Below, in pieces: positions 22,079 through 35,237 of a stretch of 64,000 bases of DNA (position 1 is the stretch's first letter; the number at the start of each line of letters is the position of its first letter). The stretch spans positions 5,580,001-5,644,000 of the forward strand of contig JAETXT010000004.1 in the NCBI GenBank assembly GCA_019188255.1. The letters run 5' to 3'. The notes beneath the pieces are model-generated. The model had not been told where the DNA came from, made no database searches, and saw nothing but the letters and a program-made list of their open reading frames with translations. This stretch comes from Verticillium longisporum (lineage: Eukaryota > Ascomycota > Sordariomycetes > Glomerellales > Plectosphaerellaceae). A program made the position numbers and the translations under genes.

Positions 22079-24499
22079 ATGACGAGCCGCCTCTCACAAC
22101 TTTTCAAACCGTCTTCACTTCGCCCGGCACCGGTACTTTGCCTCCCGTCTCGACAATCGCTGCGCGGTTCCCATCACTCCTTTGGCTTTGCCTACCAGCT
22201 CCCCCGCTCTCCGATCCCGAAGCTAAACGCAAATCGAAGTTCCTCCCACACCATCACAGCCATCCGAAGTCTCGCGACCATGGCCACAGAAGCCCCCGTT
22301 GGCGACCTCGCCAGCCAGCTCGAGAAGCTCAACGTGCGCAAGCCCGGAGCCTTCCCCACCTCCCACCACGACCTCAACCCAGACGACGCCAACCGATCCC
22401 ACATTGCCTCTCTCCTCCACGATGTCTCTGGCGATGACAAGTCCCTGATCTACAATGCCCTGCAATGGACAGCCACACTCGAGAACGGCGATCTTCTGCT
22501 CCCGGTGCCCGCCCTTCGCGTCAAGGGCAAGAAGCCTCACGAGCTGACCGAAGAGTGGCTCGCCAAGGTACGCCACGCGAGCGCTTGTGCTCCTCCTCCT
22601 CCTCCCCTTGCCGGCCGGCGCAACAGTATACACCTGACTAACATGCCGCAACCCAGTTCCCCGAGTCCCCTCTCATCGAAAAGCCCGTTCCTTTCAACAA
22701 CGGCTCCTTCATCCAGTTCTGGTTCAAGGCCGCGCCTCTCGCCCAGCTCGTCATCCCCCAGATTCAGCAGCGCACCGAGGATTTCGGCAAGAACCCCGCA
22801 ACGGCCTCAGGGATCCCCAAGACCCCTCCAAGGGCCAGAAGCACATGATTGTCGAGTTCAGCAGCCCCAACATCGCCAAGCCCTTCCACGCTGGTCACCT
22901 TCGCAGCACCATCATCGGCGGTTTCCTCTCCCACCTGTACGCGGGCGCCGGCTGGAAGGTCACCCGCATCAACTACCTCGGCGACTGGGGCAAGCAGTAC
23001 GGCCTCCTGGCGCTCGGTTACGAGAAGTACGGTGACGAGAAGGCGCTCGAGACGGACCCCATCAACCACCTGTTCCAGGTCTACGTCAAGATCAACAACG
23101 ATCTCGCCGAGGAGAAGGAGAAGATCGCCGCGCTCGAGAAGGACGGCAAGGACGCCAGCGAACTCAAGAATGAGGGTCTCGACGAGCAGGCCCGCCGCTA
23201 CTTCAAGGCCATGAACGACGGCGAGCAGGCGGCGCTCGCGCAGTGGAAGAAGTTCCGTGACCTCAGTATCGTTCGCTACAAGCAGACGTACGCCCAGCTC
23301 AACGTCACCTTTGACGAGTACTCTGGCGAGTCGCAGGTGTCGGAGGAGGACATGGCCGCCTCGGCTAAGACGCTCGAGGACAAGGACATCTCCGAGGTGT
23401 CGGACGGTGCCGTGGTTATCAACTTCCAGAAACACGTCGCAGGCAAGGCCGGCAAGTCGCTGGAGAAGCCCGTCATTAAGAAGCGTGACGGCAGTAAGTC
23501 AACCTCTCAGATGAGTCCGTCCGGCATAAGCGACTAACATGGCATAGCTGCGCTGTACCTTACTCGTGATATCAGCGAGCTGCTGCACCGCGAGAAGAAG
23601 TACAACTTTGACCACATGATCTACGTTGTTGCGTCGCAGCAAGATCTGCACCTGAAGCAGCTGTTCAAGATTATCGAGCTCATGGGCTACACTGAGACGG
23701 CCAAGAAGGTCCAGCACGTCAACTTTGGCATGGTACTTGGTATGAGCACTCGCAAGGGCGTAAGTTTACCCATTGTCTGGCTGTTAAGATGGCAAGGCTA
23801 ATGATCATTACAGACTGTGAAGTTCCTGAGCGATATCATTCGCGACGTTTCTGACCATATGCATGATGTCATGAGGAAGGTAAGTAACATCAGGCACGAC
23901 CTTGACACGCCCAAGCTAATGTATCCAATAGAACGAGGAGAAGTACAAGCAGGTTGAGAACCCAGACGCCGTCGCCGAGACACTCGGCATCAGCGCCATC
24001 ATGGTGCAAGACATGACGGGCAAGCGCCAGAACTCGTACACCTTCTCTCTCGAGGCCATGACAAGCTTCGAGGGCGACACGGGCCCCTACCTGCAGTACG
24101 CCCACGCCCGTCTGTCGTCCATCATGCGCAAGGCCAATATTCCCGAGGCGGACCTTGTCAACGCCGATCTCAGCCTGCTCACCGAGAAGCACGCGACGGA
24201 GCTCATTCGCATGCTGTCGCAGTACCCCGACACGGTGCAGAACACCCTCAAGACGCTCGAGCCGACGACGGTGCTCACGTACCTGTTCAAGCTGACGCAC
24301 GTGCTCAGCAGCTCCTACGACGTGCTGAGGGTTGTTGGCAGCGAGCCCGAGGTGCTCAAGGCCCGTCTGGCCCTGTACTACTCTACCAGGACGGTCCTGG
24401 CGAACGGAATGAGGTTGCTGGGTCTGTCGCCTGTTCAGAGGTATGTAGAGGCATTGCCCCGACGGTTGTTGTACGTGCTGACAATGTTGCAGGATGTAA
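22079..24499 (+). CDS. Arginyl-tRNA synthetase, six exons, one frameshift
   Basis: Exons 22079-22567, 22657-23493, 23548-23759, 23814-23879, 23932-24440 and 24493-24499. It charges tRNA-Arg (EC 6.1.1.19). Class I marks: HAGHLRST (HIGH motif) and GMSTRKG (KMSKS region), and the C-terminal family ending SPVQRM. The first ATG gives an Arg/Ser/Pro-rich presequence of 67 residues; a second in-frame ATG at 22280 (MATEAPVGD) would give the cytosolic form, so one gene may serve both compartments. A base is missing at 22819-22826 (AAGACCCC where AAGGACCCC keeps the frame); with it restored all phases close to about 706 residues. The last exon is a 7-nt microexon supplying Met and the stop. The gene is essential, so the frameshift is probably a sequence error. 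Confidence 0.9.
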
Positions 24500-25995
24500 G
24501 GAAGGAAAGTCACGATGTCGCATGTGGTAGTAAAAGATCACCGCCTTGGTGTCACGGCTTGCCAGGGATAAGGCGATTGACAGGGTCACGTCACTTTGAT
24601 GACGAGTTGTCTCTTGCTTACAGCTATTATGAGTCGAGAGCTGTAGTTGCGGCCAACGCGTATTGGCGAAGACACAAAACGTATAATTTCGAACCACCGC
24701 CGCCAGTCCCTCGACACGTGATGCATGACACACCTCGAATCCGGGTTTCCTTGTTTTCCTCCTGCCAATCAATGGTGTTGATTGTTCTCTTGTTTCAGAT
24801 ATTCTTGTTCTCAAGCTGGTCCATCAGGAGTTCCGGCCGTCCCTGTTGGGGAAGTCCGGTGGCCACGGCCTTGGCGGCCCCCTATCGTCGGTGTTTTCGG
24901 AACCTGCCGTGCACGCCTGATCCTTGCATTGCCGAATCGTGCATCCTCATTGACGCAGATCGGACTTTCGTTGCTTTGGTTGCTTTCCCTGGGGAGGGCC
25001 CGCTGCCGGCTGCTATTCCCTGCATCTGGGTTGTGGCGTGCGTGCCGCCGATCTCTTTCCCGCGGAGGCCATCTCCTCGTCGATGTAACGACGCCAACGT
25101 CGATTGTGAGCTGAAATGTCATGATCATCTACCTACGGAGCCGTGATTCACGGTGCGATGTGGTCTATATGCAGCCCTGGAAATCAAACTTCGCCTTTTG
25201 GCATTGTAAGAGTGGTGGCTTCAGACGATGCAATATGAGCCCCGGCCCTTATCTCAGGGCTTAGTCTATATGTTCCACGGTCGTTTGGGGCCCTCCGGCA
25301 CGATACTCCGTCTAATGACGACAAATTCCTGCGCCTGAAATTGGAACGGTGTTTCTCGGGACTTGGCTTCCGTTCTTGACCCGTAGCAGGGACAGCATTA
25401 GGCATTTGGGTTACTGTGCCGTTTGGGCCCTATTGGGGCCACCTCGTAATCAACCGGTCTGAGAGCCCGTCCAACAATGCTTTTGCTTTCTGCGGGAGAG
25501 CGGACGGGACCCCGATTTGTCCAGCACGTTAGACCGTATGTGTGCTTTTACTTTCTGCGCGGAAGACCATCTCTTGCGTCGGACAGAATATGCCCAGTCT
25601 CTCGGGCTGGGCATGCACCTCGCTAGAGTGTGTGCCATACAATACCTGTTGTTCGCTTCGGGACGACCGGGTGAGCTTTGTGGGCTCAGACTCGACGCCA
25701 CGTCGTAGACGGAGTTGCTTCTGGGTCTAAGGTGAACGATAGGTTGTGTCTTTTTTTAGGCTACTCAGCTGCTGGACGCCAACATGAATTGTCCGGTGGG
25801 CTTGGCCTGCGGACAGAAGGTGATCGAAAGCCGAGTGGTGGTATCTCTCTGCATGGCCAGTTCATAAGCATAGACTTTGGCTTTTTGGTTCCCCCAGGTT
25901 TGGTGGTTTCCTACTCGCTCTGTCCATTTGCTTGTCTTCCCTTTGAATTGCAGCACCTTTCCTGTTTCTCACAAGAGTTGAGCGATACTATAGCT
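24500..25995. other. Intergenic 1.5 kb
   Basis: Holds the ArgRS 3' region and the P450 promoter. ORFs here are short, overlap on both strands and show no family features. Confidence 0.5.
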
Positions 25996-27794
25996 ATGGT
26001 GGGCCTAGTACTGGTCGTGGCAGGCGTTTTATGCCTTGGCCTCTACCAACTGTATGTCTCCATCACCACTAAGAAAAAGCTGCCGGATGGCGCAAAGCCC
26101 CTTCCTGGGCCGATGAGTAGGTTTCTTCTCACAAGACCTTCTGTCATCCATCGCAGACACTGACAAGCCCAGACCTACCCTTCATCGGCCGCGTCCACGA
26201 TGTCCCAGCCGAAGGGAGCTGGCTCAAGTTTCACGAATGGAGCCAAAAGTACGGCCCCATCTACGCAATGGACATGTTCGGCTCAACTCACATCTGGATC
26301 TCGTCCGAGTCGGTCGCCACAGATCTCCTCGCCCGCCGCAGCACAATCTATTCGGACCGCCCCGTCATCCCGAACCTGCCCGACAACCGCTACAGCGGCA
26401 ACTACCTCGCCCTCGCCGGCCGCAACGATACGTGGAAGCGCCAGCGCAAGCTCGCCCACGGCCTCATGTCCGCCTCGGCGGCCCAAGACCTGCACGCCTA
26501 CCCAACGCGCGAGCGCGACCGTCTGCTGTGGCTCGTGGCGACGCAGCCCGCCGAGTACAGGGAGTGGATCGAGCAGTTCACGTCGCGGACCGTGGCGAGG
26601 CTGTCGTGGGGCAGCGCGGCGCCGGCCGACACGCTGCGCGTCACGACACAGGGATTGCTTGAGACTATCAGCCCCGCCGGTGCGCTGCCGAATGTTGTCT
26701 CCTTCCTTGCCGATCTGCCGAGGTGGGCTTCACCCTGGAAGCGGAGGGAGGCGGCACGACACGCTGTCGAAGAGAAGCTGTTCACGCGGTGCGTTGCTTC
26801 GGTGCGGGAGGGCATGGAGGGCAGCGGGGCGCGGCCGAGCTTTGTGCAGACCTTCCTGTCCGATCGAAGCCCCGGCGGGAAGTATGCTGATGTAGAGGTG
26901 TGGGATGCCATGTACACTGTCGGCCAGATGGCTATCGCTGGGGCCCTGACGATTGGGAGCCCCATTCAGAGCTTCTTGTTGGCAATGCTGCACTTCCCCG
27001 AGTGGCAGAGAAAGCTCCAAGAGGAGATAGAGACTGTCTGCGAAGGACGGTGTCCTCAGTGGTCTGACCGGGAAAGGCTGCCCACGGTAAGAGCTGTGGT
27101 CAAAGAGGTGCTGCGGTGGAGGCCGCCCGTGCCAACAGGTATTCCGCACGCGGTGGAAAAGGATGATGTGTACGAAGGGTACTTCATCCCCAAGGGCGCA
27201 ACCATCCATGCCCTCGAGTGGTAAGTTTCGACTACAATATGACGCAGGATACAAAGCTAACAACGCAGGTCCATCACTCGCGATCCCGTCACGTATCCCG
27301 ACCCCGAAATCTTCAATCCCGCCCGCTGGCTCGAAGAATCTTACCCGACGTACAAAGCACCACTCACCACATACCCCAATCTCGCAAACTACAGTCAGTT
27401 TGGCTTCGGTCGGCGGACCTGTCAAGGCGTCTCCATTGTGGAGCAGGACTTGTTCCTGACGATGGGTGGGTTGGCGTGGGCAATGGATATAATTCCAAAG
27501 AGGCGGCCCGATGGCAGTGCTGTGCCAGTCCACTGGAACGACTTCACGCCACTCCTCATCGCTAAGCCCGCCGCATTTGAGTTTGATGTAATTATCCGGA
27601 AGGGAAGAGAAAGTCTCTTGCGGCAGATGCATGAAGAGGCAGCGAGCGGGGATGATGTAGAGAAACAAGCGTTCAATGGGCAGGCCACCAAGGAGGGTAT
27701 GTTCACGAAGGAGGCCAGTGGTCCCTCCGAGGTCGAGGGCCAGTATCACGATTTCGAGAAAGGCGATGCTCACATGCAACGCACGCAGTGCTAA
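25996..27794 (+). CDS. Cytochrome P450 monooxygenase
   Basis: Exons 25996-26116, 26173-27220 and 27269-27794 give 564 residues. An N-terminal membrane anchor (VGLVLVVAGVLCLGLYQL) is followed by the proline hinge LPDGAKPLPGP. The ExxR pair lies in KEVLRW, PERF-type in FNPARW, and the haem ligand Cys441 in FGFGRRTCQG. It is an ER-bound class II P450 needing NADPH-P450 reductase; substrate unknown. The start at 25996 places the anchor first; the frame is open upstream without anchor character. After the haem domain there is an extended, charged tail of about 60 residues, longer than usual. The gene stands alone between two large gaps, so no pathway can be inferred. Confidence 0.88.
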
Positions 27795-29438
27795 GGACTA
27801 GGGCAAATGTAGTTCTTGCAAGTTTCCAATAACAAACCCTATAGACTAAACAAAGAATCAACGACAAACCACGAAATATGGTCGAAAGGTGAATAGAAGT
27901 TTGCTTTCATCTCCTTCGGCCACCTACAATGCTCCTGTGCTGCAACGAACCCTTGTTTCATATTCAATGAACACGCGAGTAAACCGTCCCTTGATGTTCT
28001 GGCTCAGTGGGTTCGATTTGCGTTTCTGTTCATTCCGCCTGGCAGGTGATTTAAAGGCAGTTAAAATCGACGGTACCAGTAAGAATTGCTGCAACCGGGG
28101 GAGGCATGATAAGCGAGGTCAAAGTCTTTGCAATGACCGAAACTGCGCCGCAGGCGTCGGATGCCGGCTTAGTGTCAGACGAGAATTGAAGCCTCAAATT
28201 GGGTACTCAAGCAGTCTGATCGATCAATTCTACGACTAAGCTACGGTCCCGAGACTCTAGCAATCTGAGTAGGCGGGCCTAATGGCGCTGATACTCCATC
28301 ATTTAGATGGTATTTGCGGACCACCAGATTATGATGCCGAGCCAGGTTACAGAACACGTACGGGATATTTCTAGTTGTTTGCAGTTTGACACTCCGTCTG
28401 AAATAGGACGTGCAGGCCAGCCACCTGCAATGTGCTGAAAGCCGATTCCATGATTTTGTTGCCTCTTCTGTACATCGCAACGTGAGCTGACATCGAGACT
28501 GACTTCTAGAAGAGCGTGTTGCATCTGGGGAAGGGAGTAACCCGCCTGGGCCTACAACTTTCTAGTTCCTGGTGAAGTAGTGTTCGAAGTTTTAAGGTAC
28601 GGCCTTATTCAAGACGATGGTCCATCTTTCCATGGCAGGCGAACAGAACAGTTCCATCAAGTTGACGGCTCGTTCCGCTTTCCCTTGACAGAAAGTTCAA
28701 AGCTGAATACAAAGCTATAGCGATAGGTAGTGCTTGATTTGGCTTAGCGAATGACAGCTTGAAGTAATTCGCGCGGCTCTATGCTTACAATATATGGGTA
28801 AACATTCTCCGAAGATTCGTGATAGGACCGAAGAGCTGTTGTTAGTGACGGCCTGCCTCCGAAGACACGCCGGGACCCCTGGTCGTACTTTGGCGTTGTC
28901 AGTGATCTTCGAATAAAAAAACTGGATCTTTCGTGGTGGCTAAGCGATGGAGTGTCGTGGCTGATTTCTCCGAGGGCCGTTCCTCCTTTTTGTTGGCTAT
29001 GTTGGCTAAGTTGAGATGAGATGGGAAGAATCTCCATGGAAAAACACCTCTCCCTTCTCCTAGACAACCTCAGCGCTATTTTCGCGGGGAAATCCGTCAT
29101 GCACCCCACAGACCAGTCCTGGGGTACATGTCTCCATTCGATTTGGGTGGATCTGACAGGTTATCCGCCCCAGCCTCCAGAAACCACCAGACGCCAATGG
29201 GGTTCCGATTCAGCTCGAACCCCAGAAGCTATCTCACGACCTTGGCTGTGTCCCCCTCTTCTCCGGAGAATTAGGAACTGGTGAGCTGATGGTTCACGCA
29301 CCACAACGACTTGACATCGCCAAACAGGTTGTCACATCTATATAAGCGTCATCGTTCGCCCGGTATGATCATCCGACATCTCCATCTCCAGCGCGGAATT
29401 TCAAGTCCTCCTCACGCCACATAGCTCTTCATCCGATC
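27795..29438. other. Intergenic 1.6 kb
   Basis: No gene recognised. It contains the TATA-like promoter of the following sugar porter at its right end. Base composition is not strongly AT-skewed, so it does not look like a RIP-degraded transposon. Confidence 0.5.
29339..29346 (+). promoter_or_regulatory. TATA box of sugar porter
   Basis: TATATAAG, 93 nt before the ATG at 29439. The spacing fits a fungal TATA-driven, regulated gene. Confidence 0.5.
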
Positions 29439-31346
29439 ATGCCAAAAATGGAGCCTCGCGTTTCTGAGGGTGACGTTCAGGCCGTGGATCTCGGCAAGGT
29501 CGATATAATCCACGACGAAAAGGCCCAAGATATCACCGCGATCACATCGGCCTTCGCCAATTTGACGCGAGGCCAAGCCATCAGAAAGTTCTGGCGCCTC
29601 TATGGCACGATACTTTTGACCTCTGTCGGGGCCATGTGAGTGTGTCAAAAGATGCTCCGCGCGCAACAGACCAATTGACCTGTCTCGGAACAGGTACGCT
29701 GGTTATGCAGCCTCCGTCATTGGTAGCATCATCGCCAATGAGGGTTTTATCAGGCAGTTTGCGACTGTCACTGACTCGGAGACGGGGGCGCGTGTTCTTG
29801 CCTCGACGCATGTGTCGTTGTGGCAGGCCATCAACTTCGTTGCTCAGATTTTCATCCAAATGATCGCCCCCATCACTGCTGACCGATTTGGACGCAAGTT
29901 CAACATGTGGGCTTTGACAGTCTTCCTTACAGCTGTTAGGATCACCCTCGATTGATCTCAATATTGTACTCTTTCTGACAGTTAGCCCGCAGTCAATCAT
30001 CTTTTCGATCGTCGCCAAGACCTGGGAGGTCATTCTAGTTTCCCGCATCAGCAGTGGCATGGCGGGAGGTCTTCTTGGATCTTCAATCATGATATATATG
30101 TCGGAGACTGCCATGCCGCAATTTAGAGGTGCCCTTCTTGCTAGCTTTTCTCTCTTCTTCGCTGTTGGCCAGTTGTTCCTTGCTGTTGGGCTCAAGATCC
30201 TTGAGGATACTGCGCCACTTAGGTTTCGGAACATACTTTACTCCGAGTTCGTCCTGTTCGGCCTCTGGCTGATTCCCATGGTTTACCTCCCAGAGTCTCC
30301 CGGTTCGTAAATCCTCTATTATTCCGATAATCACGTCTAACAGGCAAATTAAGTATGGTACGCCCTACATGACCGTCCGGACGACGCCAAGAAAGCTCTC
30401 CGCCGTCTTGTTGGGAATGTGGAAGGCTACGATGTCGACCACGAGTACGATGTTATCAAGTACGAAGCCGACGAGTCCACCCGCCTACAACTTCAGAACG
30501 GCAACACTGAGTGGCGCGCCTTCTTCACAAAGACGAACATGAAACGCACCATCATCTCCACGCTGCCTTTCACCATGCAGAACTTTGTCGGCGCGCCCCT
30601 GTTCTTCAATTATGCCACCTACTTCTTCTCGCTCGCTCAGCTCGACGACCCTTTCCTCGGCAACCTTATTATCCAGCTTGTACTAGTCGCAGGCATTATC
30701 TCCTCGTTCTATCTCGTTGACAAGACCGGCCGCCGCACCCTTGTGCTCATCGGAGGCGCATTCATGTCTTTGTTGTGCTTCATCGTAGGCGGACTCGGCT
30801 TCTTGACGCCGAACGCGGCTACTGGGTCAGCTCTGGTGGCTTTGTCTTCCATCTGGGCCTTCACCTATGCCATTTCTGTCGCCCCAATTGGTATGTTTCA
30901 CCCTTCATCTCGTCAACTCAGAGTCTTACAAGCCGGCAGGATGGATTAGTCGCGTCGAAGTGTCGAGTCCACTATTCCGCGCGAAGACTACAGCGCTGGC
31001 ATCGATAATTCAGTCCGCATCGGGCGTACTTTTCGTAAGCTTTTATTGACAGCTTTATCCCGATGATCAAAGGAGATTAGCTAACATGGCGAATGAGTAG
31101 AACTATACTGTTCCTCTCATGTTGTCCAACCAGAATGCTGGCTGGGGCCAGAAAATCGGTCTATTTTTTGGAGGCATCTCTGTTGTCTATATGATCCCGG
31201 TTTTTTTCATGTTTCCTGAGACGAAGAGTAGGACATATCAAGAGCTGGATGAGTTGTTTGAGAGGCGCATTAAGGCCTGGAACTTTGCCAAGACCGAGAC
31301 ATCCCACCAAAGGAGCGTTGATGCGAGGCTTGGTCACTCAAGCTAA
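29439..31346 (+). CDS. MFS sugar porter, six exons
   Basis: Exons 29439-29635, 29694-29934, 29993-30302, 30354-30890, 30940-31034 and 31101-31346 give 541 residues with 12 expected membrane helices. Sugar porter signatures: DRFGRK after helix 2, PESP at the end of helix 6, DKTGRRTLVLIGG after helix 8, and PETKSRTYQELDELF at the C-terminus. It is a plasma-membrane sugar/proton symporter by family; the sugar is unknown. The intron at 30303-30353 needs an AAG acceptor (ATTAAG, with CTAAC 10 nt upstream), and the intron at 29935-29992 has a GTTAGG donor; phases close with both. It converges on the regulator TF1 257 bp away, which suggests TF1 may control it. Confidence 0.86.
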
Positions 31347-31603
31347 TGATGGAGTTACTGGAACGCAACAGAGAGGTCAGTTCGAGAGATATGACCGGCA
31401 TGGTATTGGTGGATTATGAGTAAATGGCTACAAAGTCGATCAAAAGCAACTCGGTCCGCGGTCCGCGGCGCTTGACATAAAGCGCCCACAAATTCCAAGG
31501 GCGAATACCACGTCGTTTTCTCACTGCGAGATATCGTTTGGGTGCATTTGGCCCATAGCCTTTAAATATCCCCCGCCTGCTGAGAGACAAGGTGTCCTCG
31601 ATG

Positions 31604-33482
31604 TCATGAAGCTAAGATCCCAGCCAATTCCTCCGAAACCTTAGAATTCAACGAAGTGATGACATCAAGCAACTGCGAGAAAAGTGCATTGGCACGAGCA
31701 GCTAAGACCTGATCATCCGTCTGGTGGGCAATGCCCAACAACTCCACGCCGGCCTGGCGCAGTTTCTCTGCCTGCCGAGTTCTCAGTCAAAGCTATGGAT
31801 ACGGGACTCATTATAAGGTCAGTGCAACTTACGCCTGGTTCACCGTTGGCCTGCAAGCTTTCGAATGGAACCGACTTGACTGCCAATAGCATGTCATTGC
31901 TGATTTTTAACCTGCGCATGGCGAGCATGGAGCCGTCATTTGTCAGACCAAACAGGTGACACAAGCCGTGTTTCTCCGCTTGTCGAATAATGGCGAGCCG
32001 AAGGCAGTGGTATGTGATTATGAGGTTCGTCTTCTGTGCCCAAAAGGAGCGACGCTGCTGCAGCGCGACAGCTTCATCAGACGCGGAGTAGGAGTCGGGA
32101 TTCGCCAGCCATGGCGGCAAGTCGTCAAGAAGCGCACAGAAAGAGAGATAGGCGTGCATGATGGCGTTGGCGCGCGGTACCGGCGTCCCGGCTTCGATCT
32201 GTGGTGCTCGCGCACGCGCGTGGGCGATCATCTTCATGTCAAGGAGGATGTCTGTGCCTGATCTCCAGAGGTGGGTCGACATGTGGAAAGCGGCCATCGT
32301 CTTCTCTTCGAATTGAAAGGAAGATTCTCCGTGGAGTAAGGCTACCTGCGACGGGCCCTCGATAGCCAGGGTAATGGGCTGCTCGAGGCATAGATCCATT
32401 ATCATGGAGGGAACGCCGTTCAGGACTGACGCTGACTTGTCGCCCTGGTACATACACCAAAACATGCGCCGTAATCGCTGTGCTTCTACGTCCTCAACCC
32501 CGGTAAGAGACGTCTCGTCATATAGTCGAAGGGTGATGGCCAGGGACCAGGCGGAACGAAGCAGATGCATGGCAGCGCGGATTTTCCCAAAGAAGTGAAG
32601 AGTGTTTGACTGGAAGTACCGGAGGAGAAGAGAGCTTGAGTTTGGATGCTCTATGTCAAAGTCTTCATAGCAGGAGAGCATGTTTCTTGATGCCGAGAGA
32701 AAGATCTTGGCGAGATCGGAAGCGTCGTAAGGCGTGACTGGATGTGGTTCCGCCAGGGTGCACATGACTGCGCAGAGAGCAGTGAGTAAAGTGTACGATC
32801 TCATCTCTTCAAGAGTGAATTCACTATCATCTTCTCCGCCGTTCACTGATGTCGTGGATGGTGAAGTGGGATGCTGCCGTGATGGAGTCAAAAGAGGGAT
32901 GGCACTGTACAGACTCTCGATATGGACTGCGGGACAAAAGGGGAACCTATACATGACAAATTTGTCGATCCATTTGCCGGCGAGGTCCTGGGGTTGTCCA
33001 TATTTGCGGATGGCTGTTGAGAAGTTTCGGTGTGTTTGAAGAGCCACCGACTCAACACCAAGGATGGATTGGCGACATGTAGAGGCGTGTTGGGAGCCAG
33101 TCCCGGTAAAGCTGCCTGTCAGTCCTGCCGTTATGGACCGGGTATGAACTGATTCTGGCGAGTGAGACGATACGACGTGATTAGAATGTCTAGCCTCGCT
33201 TTCTGGCGTGACATGGCCATCAAGTGGTGCTTGGATTGTGACCGCATCATTGAAGCTCGCCCCGTGTGCTGCTGGTGATGTCGCGAGGGTGTCATTGCCA
33301 GAAGGGGGGACTTCGGAGGGCTTCTGGGCGATAGGCTTTGGCCCTCGTCTTCGTCGGGGTGCCTCGTACTTGCATGCGGTCCCATAAAGCTGGCAATTCC
33401 CGCACACGGGTGCCCTGGAGTCGCATTTGATCTTGCGGACGCGACAGGCGTCACACGCCATGGTCGACACGCTGCGTCTCAT
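31604..33482 (-). CDS. Zn2Cys6 transcription factor TF1
   Basis: Exons 33482-31833 and 31771-31604 give 605 residues. The zinc cluster C-x2-C-x6-C-x6-C-x2-C-x6-C begins at residue 10 (ACDACRVRKIKC) and is followed by the basic linker RRRRGPKP, then a fungal-specific transcription factor domain with the usual SLVIT/LLRYF-type helices. The frame opens further up to an ATG at 33605, but the ATG at 33482 is preferred because it puts the cluster where the paralogue TF2 has it. The intron is 61 nt, phase 0, and the last exon is exactly 168 nt; both features are shared with TF2. It would be a nuclear DNA-binding regulator; the adjacent convergent sugar porter is a candidate target. Confidence 0.87.
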
Positions 33483-34260
33483 CGCCCGAATTGACCAGGA
33501 CGGCGCGACTTGCACACGTTGACTTGAACGTGTGGAGTGTCGGATAAAACCCCAGGTTGGTAGCTCGTTCGTTTGTTGGTTTGCGGACACCAGTACCTGG
33601 ACCATGGGCTGGCTGCCTTTAAATCTCCACGGAGAAACTAGCCACCAGCCGTGGTCGGCCAGATAGCCTCAACTGTGCGGGGTTGCAGGTTGATCATGGC
33701 GAACATTCGCACTGGCGCGGCACGAAACATACGACTACAAGACTGTGGCGCTCCTTTTTGCCTGGATGACTGGTAATCTTTTACCAGAGGCATGTCGCGG
33801 AGTTGTCGATTTGCCTGCGACAGCCGTAAATGTCTATCAGGCCAAGCAAGGATCGCTCGCCAAGAAGCATGACGCTCGGCGGTACTCCGCCAACCTCAGC
33901 GTGAAGAAAGCCCAATAAGAGATCGCGTGCCTATTTCCAGGTTCGGCGCACCACGAGTAGTTTCAGACAGACATGTCAGACGTCTTCGGGCCTAGAGAGA
34001 GTCACGGGCAGTCAACCATGGACCTGTTCGCTCAATGGGCGATAATCAGTTTTCCGTTCGGAGTTAACCAGTCCACAAAAGACCCCTCACAAATGTCATG
34101 ACGTGTAACGGCATGGACGTTCGCTGACAAACGTCCACTCTCTAATCTCACCGTCACGCGGCTCAGTACAATAACGTTTGGTACAAATGGCACCCGTCCT
34201 TCGAGCAGAAATCATTCAATAACCCATCTTTGCGTCCAACACCTTTCATAGCATCTCAAA
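33483..34260. other. Divergent promoter region, TF1 / SDR
   Basis: Region between the TF1 start and the short-chain reductase start. No coding signal beyond the N-terminal extension of the TF1 frame to 33605. Confidence 0.5.
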
Positions 34261-35237
34261 ATGGCTCCTGCGAGAATCGGCGTCGTCACTGGCGCAAACA
34301 AGGGCATCGGCTTGGCCATCGGTAAGCGTCCCCATCGTAATCCGGGGCCGTAGACCTAGCCGGCTTACTCTCGCTATAGTCCGTCAACTGGCGCTTCAGT
34401 ACCCGAAGTCACACATTGAGAACGGCTCGTTTTTGATCTATCTGACCTCCCGCGACGACACCCGCGGCAAAGAAGCTGTCGCATCTCTGGAACAGGAACT
34501 CCAGAAATCCAAAGTTCTTGCTACAGATGGGGGAGCCACTGAAGTCAAGCATCATCAACTGAATATCTCCGATTCGAAGAGCATTAAGACGCTTGCAGAC
34601 TTTTTGAACAAGGAGCACCCAGATGGCATTGATTTCGTCATCAATAACGCCGGTATTGCCCTCGAGGGCTTCGGTAAGTCCGAGATCATCGAGACGGCGA
34701 GGACGCCAGACTGACGGCCGCCAAGACAATGATGTGGTGAAGAAGACGATCGCGTGCAATTACTACAGCACTCTGGAGGCCACGCGCGCCTGGATCCCCA
34801 CCCTCAAGGCCGATGGCCGCATCGTCAACGTGGCCTCCATCTCCGGCGCGCTAAACAAGCACTCCCGCAGCATCAGGGACCGTTTCATCAACGCCAAGGC
34901 CGTCGATGATGTCACGAATCTCATGGAGGAGTTCACAGCCGCCGTTGCGAAAGGTACGCATGAGGCTGACGGATGGCCCAGTGCTGCGTATGCCGTGTCG
35001 AAAGCTGGCGAGATCGCACAGACGAGGGCGATTGCAAAGGAATTGAAGGACGACGGCAGCAAGATCCTCATCAACTCTTGCCATCCCGGCTGGGTCGTGA
35101 CTGATATGACCAAGGGCAAGGGGACGAAGACAGCCGATCAGGGAGCGCAGACGCCGGTTCAACTGGCGATTGAGGATATTGGCGGCAAGTCGGGCACGTA
35201 CTGGTCTGACGAGAAAGAGGTCGACTGGACTGCTTGA
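34261..35237 (+). CDS. Short-chain dehydrogenase/reductase, carbonyl-reductase (CBR1) type
   Basis: Exons 34261-34321, 34380-34673 and 34726-35237 give 288 residues. Rossmann motif TGANKGIG sits at residues 10-17, NNAG follows the fourth strand, Ser lies in NVASISG and the catalytic YAVSK motif is near residue 195, separated from the Ser by the insertion that marks the carbonyl-reductase-like SDR group. HPGWVVTDM follows. It should be an NADPH-dependent cytosolic carbonyl reductase; the substrate is unknown. The second intron ends in CCAAG, with a CTGAC branch site 13 nt before it. Confidence 0.88.

Noticed and set aside
22764..23435. 223-codon minus-strand ORF
   Set aside because: Antisense shadow of the ArgRS catalytic exon; Leu/Val/Arg-rich with no family features.
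26730..27779. 349-codon minus-strand ORF
   Set aside because: Lies opposite the P450 C-terminal half, whose haem and ExxR motifs show the true strand.
27795..29438. Possible RIP-degraded transposon in the 1.6-kb gap
   Set aside because: Composition is not strongly AT-rich, and no terminal repeats or transposase traces were seen.
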